64,000 nt of DNA from positions 89,988 through 153,987 of the forward strand of contig JAFUFS010000028.1 of NCBI GenBank assembly GCA_017469745.1. Reading direction: 5' to 3'. This DNA is from Bacteroidales bacterium. Its GTDB lineage: Bacteria > Bacteroidota > Bacteroidia > Bacteroidales > UBA932. Shown piece by piece: positions 1 through 9,479 of the stretch (its first letter is position 1; each line of letters opens with the position of its first letter). The position numbers and the translations under genes were made by a program. Below the pieces are notes generated by a model, which saw only the letters and a program-made list of their open reading frames with translations, did not search any database and was not told the DNA's origin.

Positions 1-1
1 T

Positions 2-1675
2 AACATCACCACCTCGGCCGGTAATCCCGGTTCCACCGGTTCACTGAACATCCGAGGATTCACATCCATCAACGGAGCTTCCCCTCTCGTGCTGATCGAC
101 GGCGCGGTAGGTGACATTAACCGTGTCAACCCGAACGATGTCGAATCCATCTCTGTCATCAAGGATGCAGCTGCAGCAGCCGTCTATGGAGCACGTGCTG
201 CCTTCGGTGTCATCCTCGTCACTACCAAGAAGGGTAACGAGTCCGACGGAAAGGCCACTGTCCGCTACAGCGGAAGGCTCGGCTGGGAAGAGCCCACCAC
301 ATCCACGGACTACGAGACAACCGGTTACTGGTCCGTCTACACCATCAACAAGTTCCGTATGGCCTCCGAAGGCTCGAACTACATCCTTTACGATGATGCG
401 CAGATGCAGCAGCTTCTCGCCCGCGTAAACGACAAGACCGAGAATCCTGAGCGCCCCTGGACAGTGCTGGAGCACCGCAACGGCCGCGACCAGTGGGTCT
501 ACTACGGCAACAACGACTGGTGGCACTCCCTGTTCAATGACAGACATCCGGTTCAGCAGCACAACGTCTCCCTCTCCGGAGGAAACAAGAGCACCCGCTA
601 CTTCGTTTCCGGAGGCTACGACCGTGAAACCGGTATCATCAAGCAAAGGCCCGACGTCTTCCACAAATTCAACCTCAGGTCCAAGATCGACTTCGACATC
701 AACAAGTACATGCGCCTGAGCAACAACACGTCATTCTACCACTCCCTCTACGACTATGTAGGAATCGACAACACCGAGAACGCCATCGCCTATAGTGCTG
801 CCCATGCCCTTCCTATCTTCCCCCTGAAGAACCCCGACGGAAGCTGGGTCTACCTCCCCTCTGCCGGAATCCTGAACGGTTCCTATGCAGTAGGTAACGG
901 ACGCCACATCGCCTTCGGTGAAGGAAAGGATGTCAACTTCAGCCACAAGAGTGACTTCGCCAACACGACCGAGCTCACTATAAAGCCCGTCAGCACTTTC
1001 ACCCTGGTCGGCAACTTTACCTACCGCCTGCACCAGAACCGTGACACTCACAGGAGGGTCAAACTTCCCTACCGCCAGTACCCTGATTCTGAGATCGAGT
1101 ACTACGCCCAGGGAGCAGGTCTCGACCAGATGACTGAAGACATCACCACTTACAACTATTACTCCGCCAATGTCTTCGGAACCTACGAGGAGACTTTCAA
1201 CAATGCCCACCACGTCACCGTCATGCTTGGATCCAACTATGAGAACCAGCATTCCAAGAGCGTCGGAGCAGTCGGACAGTACCTCCTCAGCGAGGACCTG
1301 AGCGACCTCGACCTGGTCGGTGCCGCAGAAGATGGTTCAACTGTCATGACAGTCTCCGGAGGCCAGTCCGAATATGCCCTCCTGGGCTTCTTCGGCCGTG
1401 CCAACTACGACTACAAGGGTCGCTACCTCTTCGAGGTTTCGGGGCGTTACGACGGTACTTCCAGGTTCGCACGCGGTCACCGCTGGGGACTCTTCCCGTC
1501 AGCATCCGCAGGATGGCGTGTCAGTGAGGAGCCTTTCTTCGCTTCCCTCAAGCCGACCATCAACAACCTCAAGATCCGCGCTTCGTACGGAACCCTGGGC
1601 AACCAGAACGTGAGCAACTACCTCTACATCCGTACGATCAACGTAAGCGACTTCGCACACTACAGTTTCGGCTAA
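2..1675 (+). CDS. SusC/RagA-family TonB-dependent transporter, N-terminal part (5' truncated, ends at in-frame TAA)
   Basis: Outer-membrane TonB-dependent transporter of the SusC family, which imports glycan oligomers with a SusD partner. The reading frame is open from base 2, so the start, signal peptide and carboxypeptidase-D-like domain lie before the window. The first visible residues are the plug domain: a G-S-L-N-I-R-G-F stretch followed by PLVLIDGAVGDINRVNPNDV and VIKDAAAAAVYGARAAFGVI, the usual SusC plug signature. Beta-barrel strands follow. The frame ends at a TAA at 1673-1675, in the middle of the barrel, just after the GTLGNQNVSNYLYI segment that in intact SusC proteins continues towards a (P)NLTWE motif. 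That continuation is present in the same frame downstream (see next entry). Either a pseudogene, a recent nonsense mutation, or a sequencing or assembly error. SusD follows downstream. Confidence 0.9.
   Translation, partial: NITTSAGNPGSTGSLNIRGFTSINGASPLVLIDGAVGDINRVNPNDVESISVIKDAAAAAVYGARAAFGVILVTTKKGNESDGKATVRYSGRLGWEEPTTSTDYETTGYWSVYTINKFRMASEGSNYILYDDAQMQQLLARVNDKTENPERPWTVLEHRNGRDQWVYYGNNDWWHSLFNDRHPVQQHNVSLSGGNKSTRYFVSGGYDRETGIIKQRPDVFHKFNLRSKIDFDINKYMRLSNNTSFYHSLYDYVGIDNTENAIAYSAAHALPIFPLKNPDGSWVYLPSAGILNGSYAVGNGRHIAFGEGKDVNFSHKSDFANTTELTIKPVSTFTLVGNFTYRLHQNRDTHRRVKLPYRQYPDSEIEYYAQGAGLDQMTEDITTYNYYSANVFGTYEETFNNAHHVTVMLGSNYENQHSKSVGAVGQYLLSEDLSDLDLVGAAEDGSTVMTVSGGQSEYALLGFFGRANYDYKGRYLFEVSGRYDGTSRFARGHRWGLFPSASAGWRVSEEPFFASLKPTINNLKIRASYGTLGNQNVSNYLYIRTINVSDFAHYSFG
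1673..1675 (+). other. In-frame TAA stop interrupting susC
   Basis: The codon after GGC at 1670-1672 is TAA. The reading frame before it (from base 2) and after it (to 2830) is the same, and the translation after the stop continues directly with SSTVAKYSNASAPNSANLTW, which is normal SusC barrel sequence. No bases need to be inserted or deleted to restore a full-length protein, so one nonsense substitution (for example TCA to TAA) explains it. Confidence 0.9.
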
Positions 1676-1768
1676 TCCTCCACAGTTGCAAAATATTCCA
1701 ATGCCTCTGCCCCGAACTCTGCCAACCTGACTTGGGAGACCTCGATCCAGTACAACCTCGGTGTCGAC

Positions 1769-2830
1769 ATGGCCATGTTCAACAACAGGCTCGAGTTCAC
1801 CGGTGAGGCATACATCCGCGACACCAAGGACATGCTTACAGACGGTATCGCCCTTCCCAACCTCTACGGCGCTGCATCTCCAAAGGAAAACACCGCAGAC
1901 CTCCGCACCAAAGGCTATGAGCTTTCACTTGGCTGGAGGGACCAGGTCAATGTTGGAGGAAGGCCCCTTGGTTACAGCATCAAGGGAACCCTCAGCGACT
2001 ACAGTTCCGAGATCACCAAGTACGACAACGAGAACAAGACCTTTGCAAAGGACTACTACGTAGGCCAGAAGATCGGTGAGATCTGGGGCTTCGTCGCTGA
2101 CGACCTCTTCCAGACCGATGCAGAGGCTGCCGAGTATTCCAAGCAGGTCAACCTCGCCTACGTCAACGGAAAGATTCCCGGAGGCGTGTGGAAAGCCGGT
2201 GACCTGAAGTACATCGACCTTGACGGGGACGGCATCATCGGAATCGGTGCCAACACCGTCAACGATCCCGGCGACCGCAAGATCATAGGTAACTCGCTTC
2301 CCAGCCTGTCCTACGGACTGAACCTCGGCCTGGATTATGCCGGTTTCGACGTCAGCGTGTTCTTCCAGGGAACCGGTAACCACTACTGGTACTTCTCCCC
2401 TTATTCATTCGCTTTCTGGGGTCCTTTCTCCCAGCCTATGACGTCCTACCTGCCCAAGAACTTCCTGGAGCAGTGCTGGGACTACGACAACACCGACGCC
2501 TACTTCCCCCGTGCAGTGGCTTACCTTGCCTACAACGGAAAGGGTCAGCTCTATCATGCCAACACCCGTTATCTCCAGAACATCAGGTACCTGCGTCTGA
2601 AGAACCTCTCAGTGGGCTACACGATTCCAGGCAAGATCACCAAGAAGATAGGTGTGGACAAGTTCAGGGTCTACTTCTCCGGCGAAAACATCGCCTACTG
2701 GTCTCCTCTGAAGGAACATTCAGCCTACATCGATCCCGAAGCGGCCATGGTCTCCAGGAGCAGCAGCTACAACAGGGCTTTCTACCCTTGGCAGAAATCC
2801 TATATGTTCGGAGTTGACATCACTTTCTGA
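1769..2830 (+). CDS. SusC-family transporter, C-terminal part (continuation after in-frame stop)
   Basis: C-terminal half of the same SusC-like transporter. Homologous sequence resumes immediately after the stop at 1675; 1769 is only the first ATG in this frame. The segment around 1720-1800 holds the family motif N-L-T-W-E-T-S..YN-L-G-V-D, followed by barrel strands and a D-L-D-G-D-G-like stretch (YIDLDGDGIIG) that is common in this part of SusC proteins. The protein ends in MFGVDITF, with the terminal aromatic residue typical of outer-membrane barrels. On its own this fragment has no signal peptide and would not reach the outer membrane, so it is functional only if the stop is read through or absent in the real genome. 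The SusD gene starts 24 bases downstream. Confidence 0.85.
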   Translation: MAMFNNRLEFTGEAYIRDTKDMLTDGIALPNLYGAASPKENTADLRTKGYELSLGWRDQVNVGGRPLGYSIKGTLSDYSSEITKYDNENKTFAKDYYVGQKIGEIWGFVADDLFQTDAEAAEYSKQVNLAYVNGKIPGGVWKAGDLKYIDLDGDGIIGIGANTVNDPGDRKIIGNSLPSLSYGLNLGLDYAGFDVSVFFQGTGNHYWYFSPYSFAFWGPFSQPMTSYLPKNFLEQCWDYDNTDAYFPRAVAYLAYNGKGQLYHANTRYLQNIRYLRLKNLSVGYTIPGKITKKIGVDKFRVYFSGENIAYWSPLKEHSAYIDPEAAMVSRSSSYNRAFYPWQKSYMFGVDITF

Positions 2831-2854
2831 TCGGAACCTTAAAAGATAGCTATC

Positions 2855-4672
2855 ATGAAAAAATATATCATTATACTCGCTGTCGCTTTGCTGGGTTTCA
2901 CTTCCTGCGAAGACTGGCTCGACAAGTATCCCCAGTCAAAGATGACTCCTGAGACTTATTTCAAGAGTGCTACCGAGCTCCAGCTCTTTACGAATTCCTT
3001 GTACAACAACCTGCTTGACAAGGCCCCCTTCAACGAGCAGAGCGACCAGTACATCAACACCACTCCTTCCGATTACATCCGCGGCGGCACCAACCGCATC
3101 GTTCCCAACTCAGGAGGCGGATGGACCTGGGGTGACCTGCGCAAGCTCAACATGGCGCTTGCATGGATGGAAACCAACTGTGAGGATCCTGAAGCAGTTA
3201 AGCAATATTCGGCAGTCTGCCGTTTCTTCAGGGCTTACTTCTATTTTGACAAGATCAAGAGATTCGGCGACGTTCCGTGGGTCGACCACGAGCTCCAGTC
3301 CGACGATCCTCTGCTCTACGCTCCCAGGGATTCCAGGGAGACCGTCATGAGCCACATGATCGAGGACGCCGACTACGCCTATGAGAATCTCCCCGCTTCC
3401 TACAGCAGCGGTCACCACTACCGTGTGACCAAGTGGGCAGCCCTCGCGCTCAAGTCCCGTTTCTGCCTCTATGAGGGTACCTTCCGCAAGTATCACGGAC
3501 TGTCCCTTGACGGACATGACGCCAACTACTACCTGCAGCAGTCCGCAGATGCTTCCCTGAAGCTCATGCAAGAAAGCCCTCACAAGCTTTATTCGACCGG
3601 CAACCCGGACCTCGACTATGCCGTCCTCTTCTCCGAATACGACGAGAACGTCGACGAGTTCATCCTTTCGATCAACTTCGATGTCGCGCTCGAGATGATG
3701 CATAATGCAACTGCAATCGGCCTGATGAACTCACAGGGGCGCCACAGCCTCACAAAGAAGTTCGTCAACGCCTACCTCATGAAGGACGGTACCCGTTTCA
3801 CCGACAAACCCGGTTGGGAGACCATGCAGTTCAAGGATGAGGTCAAGGACCGTGACCCTCGTCTCGCCCAGACCATCAGGATTCCTGGGTACTCCCGTCT
3901 CACCGAGGCAGGAGGAAAGTATTCATATTCAGGAAAGGTCCAGGGGCCCGACATGGACATCACCCTCACCGGCTACCAGACTGCCAAGTTCCTGATGCCT
4001 GAGAACAATGCTTCGAACGACAAGTTCGACCGTTCGTACAACGACATTGCGGTCTTCCGTCTCGGCGAGGTTTACCTCAACTACGCCGAAGCAAAGGCCG
4101 AGCTCGGCACCCTCACCCAGGACGACCTCAACATCTCGGTCAACCTCCTTCGCAAGAGAGTGGGCATGCCCGACATGAACATGTCCGAGGCAAATGCCAA
4201 TCCCGATCCTTACATGGCTTCCGCTGAATGGGGCTACACCAATGTCTCCGGCGCCAACAAGGGTGTCATCCTTGAAATCCGCCGTGAGCGCCAGGTCGAG
4301 CTTGCACAGGAAGGACTCCGCCAGGCGGACATCATCCGCTGGAAGGCCGGCAAGTGCATGGAGCAGAAGATCATAGGAATATATTTCCCCGGCAAGGGTG
4401 TCTATGACATCGACGGAGACGGCAAGAATGACATCTGCATCTACGGCCCCGAAGATCCGGTCCCTGACAAGAACGTAGCCACCTACCTCAGGCTGATCGG
4501 TTCCACGATCTACCTGACCGACGGAGACAAGGGCTACATCGAGCCTTACCAGAATCTCACCATCTCATTCAACGAGAGCAGGGATTATCTCTATCCGATT
4601 CCTATCGACGACCGCTCGCTCAATCCGCAGCTTTCTCAGAATCCAGGATGGGATGACGGTCTCTCCTATTAG
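2855..4672 (+). CDS. SusD/RagB-family nutrient-binding outer-membrane lipoprotein
   Basis: Surface lipoprotein that caps the SusC channel and binds the glycan. The N-terminus is a lipoprotein signal (MKKYIIILAVALLGFTSC) with the lipidated Cys at residue 18, followed by EDWLDKYPQSKMTPETYF, the standard SusD start. The TPR-like helical body includes the RAYFYFDKIKRFGDVPWVD motif and, near the C-terminus, the conserved VFRLGEVYLNYAEAKAELG and LLRKRVGMPD blocks. It ends with YPIPIDDRSLNPQLSQNPGW, the typical SusD tail. The length of 605 aa is normal to slightly long. It follows the susC halves by 24 bases and precedes a surface glycan-binding lipoprotein by 20 bases, so the three genes form one operon. 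Substrate cannot be told from sequence, and no glycoside hydrolase is visible in this end of the locus. Confidence 0.96.
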   Translation: MKKYIIILAVALLGFTSCEDWLDKYPQSKMTPETYFKSATELQLFTNSLYNNLLDKAPFNEQSDQYINTTPSDYIRGGTNRIVPNSGGGWTWGDLRKLNMALAWMETNCEDPEAVKQYSAVCRFFRAYFYFDKIKRFGDVPWVDHELQSDDPLLYAPRDSRETVMSHMIEDADYAYENLPASYSSGHHYRVTKWAALALKSRFCLYEGTFRKYHGLSLDGHDANYYLQQSADASLKLMQESPHKLYSTGNPDLDYAVLFSEYDENVDEFILSINFDVALEMMHNATAIGLMNSQGRHSLTKKFVNAYLMKDGTRFTDKPGWETMQFKDEVKDRDPRLAQTIRIPGYSRLTEAGGKYSYSGKVQGPDMDITLTGYQTAKFLMPENNASNDKFDRSYNDIAVFRLGEVYLNYAEAKAELGTLTQDDLNISVNLLRKRVGMPDMNMSEANANPDPYMASAEWGYTNVSGANKGVILEIRRERQVELAQEGLRQADIIRWKAGKCMEQKIIGIYFPGKGVYDIDGDGKNDICIYGPEDPVPDKNVATYLRLIGSTIYLTDGDKGYIEPYQNLTISFNESRDYLYPIPIDDRSLNPQLSQNPGWDDGLSY

Positions 4673-4692
4673 TTCCAATCAATTCATAGATC

Positions 4693-6933
4693 ATGAAAAC
4701 AATAGCAAGAATAATAGCAGGAACAATGATTGCCCTGACTGGACTCTTCTTCACTTCGTGCGAAAAGGAGGAAAGCAACATAGCCAGGGCTGTCATGGCA
4801 AGTTCCACCTATCTTGAATTTGCCCAGCAGAATGCGACTCCGAAGACCATCACGGTCTACGCAGATGCTGTCTGGACAGTTGACGCACCTGACTGGATCA
4901 CAGTCTCGGTCACCGGAGGAGAGGGTACGGTCGAAGGAGTCACCATCACTGCCGCCGACAACATCGAAGGCGGAGTGGTCGGCAGCCCCAGGCGCGACAC
5001 CGTCAAGTTCCACGGTGACAAGCTGATCAGTTATTCCAACGTGATCGTCTACCAGGCAGGAGACAAGTACCGCACTGCCGACAGGGTCACCGTCTCGAGC
5101 CTGGCAGGAATTTCCAACGGCAATTACGTTGTCCTTGAAGATGCCCAGGTGACCGCTACCGATGCCTCCGGTTTCATCATCTCGGACGGCACCGCCAACG
5201 CTTACCTCGCATCAAAGGAGAGCGTGAAGACCGGTGACAAGATCTCCCTGAAGGGACAGAAGGTCACCGTAGACGGAATGCCCTCCATCGCTGAGATCGA
5301 AGACCTCGTAGTAAAGTCCAATTCAGAAGTCGTCTATCCGGCAGCTACGGACATCACCCCTTCACTGGATTCACAGACCGCACCTTCAGCTCCGGCATTC
5401 GTAACCGTATCCGGTGTTTTCGACGGAAGCTCTATCGCTGTCGAGGGAGCCGCCAAGTCGGTGACAGTCTCCACCGGAGAAGGTCTGGACCTCAGCGAAC
5501 TGGCCGGTCACAAGGTTGACCTCAGCGGTTACCTTGTCTCAGTTTCCGCCACAAAGGTGAACGTTGTCGGAGCGACCGTCAAGGACAACGGCCTGGACGT
5601 GGTCATCTATTTCAATGATGACTTCGAGTGGATCGCTCCATGGGCAGAAGCATCGAAGGCCGGTGACGCCATCGCTACCAACAACCCTTCAACCACTGCA
5701 CCCAACGTGTTCACATCCGCTGCCTGCGAAGGCTTCCTCCAGGAGTACCAGAACCGTGGCTACGGCTACATCTGGAGTTCGGTCAGCACCGACTGGTCCA
5801 GCGAGAACATCAGCGGAGACGCCAGGGTCCTCTATCTCCAGAGCAATTACCTGAAGTTCGGTAAGACCTCCTACAGCGCAGGAATAATACTCCCTGCCTT
5901 CAAGGATATCGCCGGAACCGCAGACGTCGAGCTCAGCTTCGACTGGGCTTGGCAGGTCACTGGAGCTTACAAGCCCGACATCATGACCCTGTCGGTCGAG
6001 ATCGACGGAGAGGGAACCTGTGATGATTCTGGTGCAAAGGAAAGCCTGCCCATCGAGTCCGCCCAGTCACTTGTGGACGGTGAGAGCGCCATCGAGTGGC
6101 AGCACGTAACCATCCGCCTGAACGGACTGAATGCAAACAGCCGCGTGACCATCAGGCCCACCTATGCCAATCCGGACGAAACCAATCCCGCACGTCACCA
6201 GAACCGCTGGTACCTTGACAACATCATTGTCACAGGTGCTGACGGAGAAGGATCTGAAGTCGACCCTTCAGAAGGCGGAAATGCCTTCCCTGTGACCTGG
6301 TCCTTCCTGGATCCTGACGACGAGGCCAACGATGTCGTAGCAGGTACCGATTTCTCAGTCGCATGGCCGGAAGCCTTCGTCATGGCTGACGACAAGGCCT
6401 CGAAACTGGAGATCGTCCGTCCCGGAGAGCGCAAGGCTCCGTCCACCCTCAGCTACAAGAATGAGGGCGGCTACGTACGCCTTCTCAGCACCGGAATGTT
6501 CCCTGGAGACTACTGGCTCTTCTCGGTGCCCGTAAAGGATCAGCCTGCCGGAACCTACACGATTTCCTACAGGATGTCTTCCTCACAGGCAGGCCCCAAG
6601 TTCTTCGTCCTCGAATGGTCGACGGACGGCGAGAACTGGACAGCCTTCACCAACACCCAGAAGACCACCGAGGCCCTTGCCGACGGAAGCAGCCCTCGTG
6701 AAGTTGAATGGACCTATGCCCTTTCCTACTCCGCGAACAGCACTTCCAACGATCCCCTCGATGTGGAGGAATCCGTGGATATTCCGGCCATCAGCGGTTC
6801 CAAGACCTTGATGATCAGGGCAAGGGTGTCCGATCCGATGAGACAGAACCGTACCCAGGACATGCCGAGCAACGAACACGGCGGAACCAACCGCCTCGGA
6901 AACAAGGCGGAAATCACTTTCACCGCTAAATAA
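4693..6933 (+). CDS. BACON-type surface glycan-binding lipoprotein
   Basis: Predicted outer-membrane lipoprotein with lipobox LFFTSC (Cys at residue 23). Residues about 35-115 resemble a BACON/Ig-like domain (YADAVWTVDAPDWITVS, then a strand ending SYSNVIVYQAG). Residues about 118-200 look like an OB-fold-like domain of the type found in DUF5689 and related Bacteroidota proteins (GNYVVLEDAQVTATDASGF). The rest, about 310-746, is beta-rich with two large lectin-like sections (DDFEWIAPWAE; AFPVTWSFLDPDDEANDV). No catalytic motif is visible. Position after susC and susD is where SGBP-B-type proteins are encoded, so a glycan-capturing role is likely. This is inferred from position and architecture. 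The gene ends in a strong hairpin shared with the convergent pdxB. Confidence 0.75.
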   Translation: MKTIARIIAGTMIALTGLFFTSCEKEESNIARAVMASSTYLEFAQQNATPKTITVYADAVWTVDAPDWITVSVTGGEGTVEGVTITAADNIEGGVVGSPRRDTVKFHGDKLISYSNVIVYQAGDKYRTADRVTVSSLAGISNGNYVVLEDAQVTATDASGFIISDGTANAYLASKESVKTGDKISLKGQKVTVDGMPSIAEIEDLVVKSNSEVVYPAATDITPSLDSQTAPSAPAFVTVSGVFDGSSIAVEGAAKSVTVSTGEGLDLSELAGHKVDLSGYLVSVSATKVNVVGATVKDNGLDVVIYFNDDFEWIAPWAEASKAGDAIATNNPSTTAPNVFTSAACEGFLQEYQNRGYGYIWSSVSTDWSSENISGDARVLYLQSNYLKFGKTSYSAGIILPAFKDIAGTADVELSFDWAWQVTGAYKPDIMTLSVEIDGEGTCDDSGAKESLPIESAQSLVDGESAIEWQHVTIRLNGLNANSRVTIRPTYANPDETNPARHQNRWYLDNIIVTGADGEGSEVDPSEGGNAFPVTWSFLDPDDEANDVVAGTDFSVAWPEAFVMADDKASKLEIVRPGERKAPSTLSYKNEGGYVRLLSTGMFPGDYWLFSVPVKDQPAGTYTISYRMSSSQAGPKFFVLEWSTDGENWTAFTNTQKTTEALADGSSPREVEWTYALSYSANSTSNDPLDVEESVDIPAISGSKTLMIRARVSDPMRQNRTQDMPSNEHGGTNRLGNKAEITFTAK

Positions 6934-6944
6934 TTGATTCGGGA

Positions 6945-6976
6945 GGGAGTTCTAATCTATGTAGAACTCCCTTCTG
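6945..6976. terminator. Bidirectional hairpin terminator between the Sus locus and pdxB
   Basis: A perfect 10-bp inverted repeat (GGGAGTTCTA at 6945-6954, TAGAACTCCC at 6962-6971) with a 7-nt loop lies between the convergent genes and overlaps the pdxB stop codon. It is followed by a modest T-rich run on the plus strand. Confidence 0.65.
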
Positions 6977-8001
6977 TATTGATAGTTGGACCTCAGGCTC
7001 TCGAACTGGGCCGGATCCATACGGAACATGAAATCATCCGTGAAAATCGGATAATTGTATTGCAGGACGGAAGCGATTTCGCCCTGCATTTTTCCTTTGA
7101 GGTCCAGCTTTATGGACTCCAGCTCCAGAAGCTCGGTCTTGGGGAAAAACTCATAGAGCTTCTCGAATCCGAAGAACCTGGCAAGGGAGCGGACCGACGC
7201 AGCGGTACCGTTCTGCTTGCCCTGGTAGGAATATCCGGCGATGTGCGGGGTTGCTATGTCGACCATGTCCATCAGTTCGCGGTCGATGACAGGCTCGTTG
7301 TTCCAAGTGTCCAGGATCACGGGGCCAAGCTTGGGGATCGCCCGCTTCAGGGCCTCGTCCACCACCACTTCTCCACGGGATGCATTGATGAATATGGTTC
7401 CGGGCTTCATCTTGGCGAAGAAGGCGTCGTCGCACATTCCCTTCGTCGTCTCGTCAAGCGGCACGTGCATAGTCACGACCTGGGAGTTTTCAAGCAGGTA
7501 GTCGAGCGGACAGAATCCTTCAGGGCCTTCCGCAGCCATCCTGGGAGGGTCGTTCTTCAGGACCTTGAAACCCAGAGATCCGGCCACGCGGTCCACCCTG
7601 CCTCCAACATTTCCGACTCCGACTATTCCTATCTTGCATCCGTCGAGCCGGATCGACTTGCGTGCAGCTACTCCGTAAAGGGCGGAGAAAACATAATTCA
7701 TCACGCCGCCGGCATTGCAACCGGCCGCATTGCGGACGATTATTCCTTTCTCCTCACAATAAGGGAAGTCTATGTGGTCGGTGCCGATTGTGGCTGTCGC
7801 TATGAACTTGACCGGCGTCCCCTCGAGAAGGTCTGCATCACACTTCGTACGAGTACGGATGACCATGGCATCGACATCGGACAGATCTTCCCTGGAAATC
7901 TCCTTTCCAGCCTTGTAGACTACATCGGCATAAGGCTCGAAAACGCCCTTGATGAACGGGACTGCCGCATCCACCATTATCTTGATCCTTCTTTCTTCCA
8001 T
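6952..8001 (-). CDS. pdxB: Erythronate-4-phosphate dehydrogenase
   Basis: Cytosolic NAD-dependent dehydrogenase of the D-isomer 2-hydroxyacid family. It oxidises 4-phospho-D-erythronate in the DXP-dependent pyridoxal phosphate pathway. The Rossmann motif KIGIVGVGNVGGRV is central. The catalytic Arg lies in NASRGEVV, the Glu region in DTWNNEPVID and the His in ATPHIAGYS. The C-terminus, from about residue 250, is the PdxB-specific dimerisation domain. The length of 349 aa is slightly below the E. coli enzyme. Start MEERRIKIMVDAAVPF follows the upstream DUF721 gene by 4 bases, and recF is before that, so the three form one operon on the minus strand. Other 2-hydroxyacid dehydrogenases lack this C-terminal part, so the call is firm. 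Confidence 0.93.
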   Translation of the reverse strand: MEERRIKIMVDAAVPFIKGVFEPYADVVYKAGKEISREDLSDVDAMVIRTRTKCDADLLEGTPVKFIATATIGTDHIDFPYCEEKGIIVRNAAGCNAGGVMNYVFSALYGVAARKSIRLDGCKIGIVGVGNVGGRVDRVAGSLGFKVLKNDPPRMAAEGPEGFCPLDYLLENSQVVTMHVPLDETTKGMCDDAFFAKMKPGTIFINASRGEVVVDEALKRAIPKLGPVILDTWNNEPVIDRELMDMVDIATPHIAGYSYQGKQNGTAASVRSLARFFGFEKLYEFFPKTELLELESIKLDLKGKMQGEIASVLQYNYPIFTDDFMFRMDPAQFESLRSNYQYRREFYID

Positions 8002-8005
8002 CTTG

Positions 8006-8350
8006 TTATTTGAGAATAATCTCCTTTACGAATCCTACTTTATCATAGTCCTTGACGAAGAGCTCGTCCTTGCCAAGGAAGCTGTTGACAGCCAGAAGGA
8101 TCGCCTCCTTCTGAAACTCCAGGTGGCTCCGTACCATCGAAGAGGACAGGGTCACGTAGAGCTTTCCGTCCCGGTAGAACTTCCTGAGAGTGAAATCCTT
8201 GACTCCGGACACGGCGTCCCAGGCGGCAAATACCCGCTGGGTGTTGAGCCCGGCGCTGAGTTTCATCGCACGGATGTACATCGGCACGATCTGGTCCATG
8301 CCGAGAGCCTCTTTCCGGGGCGTTCCTTTGATCTTGCGGTAATCAGGCAT
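8006..8350 (-). CDS. DUF721 (DciA-like) protein
   Basis: A 114-aa protein of the DUF721 family, with the typical pattern of an N-terminal helix (GMDQIVPMYIRAMKLSAGLNTQRVFAAWDAVSG) followed by a beta-alpha-beta part (GKLYVTLSSSMVRSHLEFQKEAILLAVNSFLG). Members include DciA, which helps load the replicative helicase in bacteria lacking DnaC. The first 8 bases overlap the end of recF, and pdxB follows after 4 bases. The recF neighbourhood fits a replication or repair role. I infer a DciA-like function but have no direct evidence for helicase binding. Confidence 0.85.
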   Translation of the reverse strand: MPDYRKIKGTPRKEALGMDQIVPMYIRAMKLSAGLNTQRVFAAWDAVSGVKDFTLRKFYRDGKLYVTLSSSMVRSHLEFQKEAILLAVNSFLGKDELFVKDYDKVGFVKEIILK

Positions 8351-9446
8351 CGCCGACCTCCCTGAACTCTCCGCCTACAGCTTCGAAATAGGCCCTGTCA
8401 GCAGTCAGCTTGTCGACTATCCCGGCCATCCTGACTTTATTGCCGTCGGTGATGAAGATCTGTCCGAAATCGCTTCCTGCGACCATGCCGAGCAGGTTGG
8501 AGATCCTGCCCATGTCCAGTTTGTCGAACACGTCGTCAAGAAGGAGGACCGGAGGGAAACCGTAGCGCTGCTTCATGATCTCGTATTGGGCGAACTTGAG
8601 GGACACGAGGAATGACTTCTGCTGTCCCTGCGAACCGCATCGGCGGATGGGATAGCCGTCCATTCTGAATAGGAAATCGTCCCTCTGGATCCCGGCGGTG
8701 GTGTACTTGAACATCATGTCCTTCTCCCGGGAGGCCTTCAGAAGTTCGGTCAACGAGGCCTTGTGGAGGTCGGACTGGTAGCTTATCGAGACGCTCTCCT
8801 TCCCTCCCGACAGGGTCCGGTAATAATCGGACACCACCGGCTCGAGAGCCTTGACGAATTCCTCGCGGGCAGTGAAGATCCTGTCGGCATATTCCTGCAT
8901 CCTCTCGTCGAAAACGGAGAGGAGAGACTCATCGAAAGTGCCGTCCTTCAGCATCCGGTTCCTCTGGAAGAGGAGGCGGTTGTACTGCTGCATCGCGGAA
9001 AGATATTCCCGGTCCATCTGGGAGAGGACGGAATTGACAAAACGGCGCCTGTCCTCCCCGCTCTCGCAGACGAGGGCGGTGTCCGACGGGGACACCATCA
9101 CGATCGGAAGTACGCCGATGTGCTCCGAGATCCGGGAAAACGGCTTGTCGTCCCTTCTGACTTTCTTCTCACCCTTGGAATCCACCTGGACGGAAAACCT
9201 TACGGAAGTCCCGCCCATTGAATATGTTCCGGCGATGGCAAAGGCGTCTGTCCCGTGACGGAAATTGAAACGGTCCGAGCTCGAGAAAGCGCTTTTCGTC
9301 ATGGAAAGGTACCAGATCGCATCCATCAGGTTAGTCTTCCCTTCCCCGTTGTTGCCCGAGATGCAATTGACATTCGGAGAGAAGGAAATTTCCTGAAAAG
9401 AGATGTTCCTGAAATCCTGGACGACTATTTTTTCAAGTACCGGCAT
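8343..9446 (-). CDS. recF: DNA replication/repair protein RecF
   Basis: SMC-like ATPase that helps load RecA at gaps. The Walker A motif GNNGEGKT is at residues 31-38. The Walker B region is PPVLLLDDVFDKLD near residue 300, preceded by the ABC signature region RRCGSQGQQKS. The N-terminus (VVQDFRNISFQEISF) is typical of RecF. The length of 367 aa matches the family. It heads a minus-strand operon with the DUF721 gene and pdxB, divergent from the TPR gene at 9551, with a 104-bp shared upstream region. Confidence 0.96.
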   Translation of the reverse strand: MPVLEKIVVQDFRNISFQEISFSPNVNCISGNNGEGKTNLMDAIWYLSMTKSAFSSSDRFNFRHGTDAFAIAGTYSMGGTSVRFSVQVDSKGEKKVRRDDKPFSRISEHIGVLPIVMVSPSDTALVCESGEDRRRFVNSVLSQMDREYLSAMQQYNRLLFQRNRMLKDGTFDESLLSVFDERMQEYADRIFTAREEFVKALEPVVSDYYRTLSGGKESVSISYQSDLHKASLTELLKASREKDMMFKYTTAGIQRDDFLFRMDGYPIRRCGSQGQQKSFLVSLKFAQYEIMKQRYGFPPVLLLDDVFDKLDMGRISNLLGMVAGSDFGQIFITDGNKVRMAGIVDKLTADRAYFEAVGGEFREVGDA

Positions 9447-9479
9447 CTTTGACTGGAGTTACTCCACAAAGATAATCAT

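Noticed and set aside
41-664. 207-codon open frame on the minus strand
   Set aside because: Antisense to the SusC plug domain; no domain recognised.
6934-8013. 359-codon open frame on the plus strand
   Set aside because: It is the antisense shadow of pdxB, whose Rossmann and catalytic motifs are clear on the minus strand.
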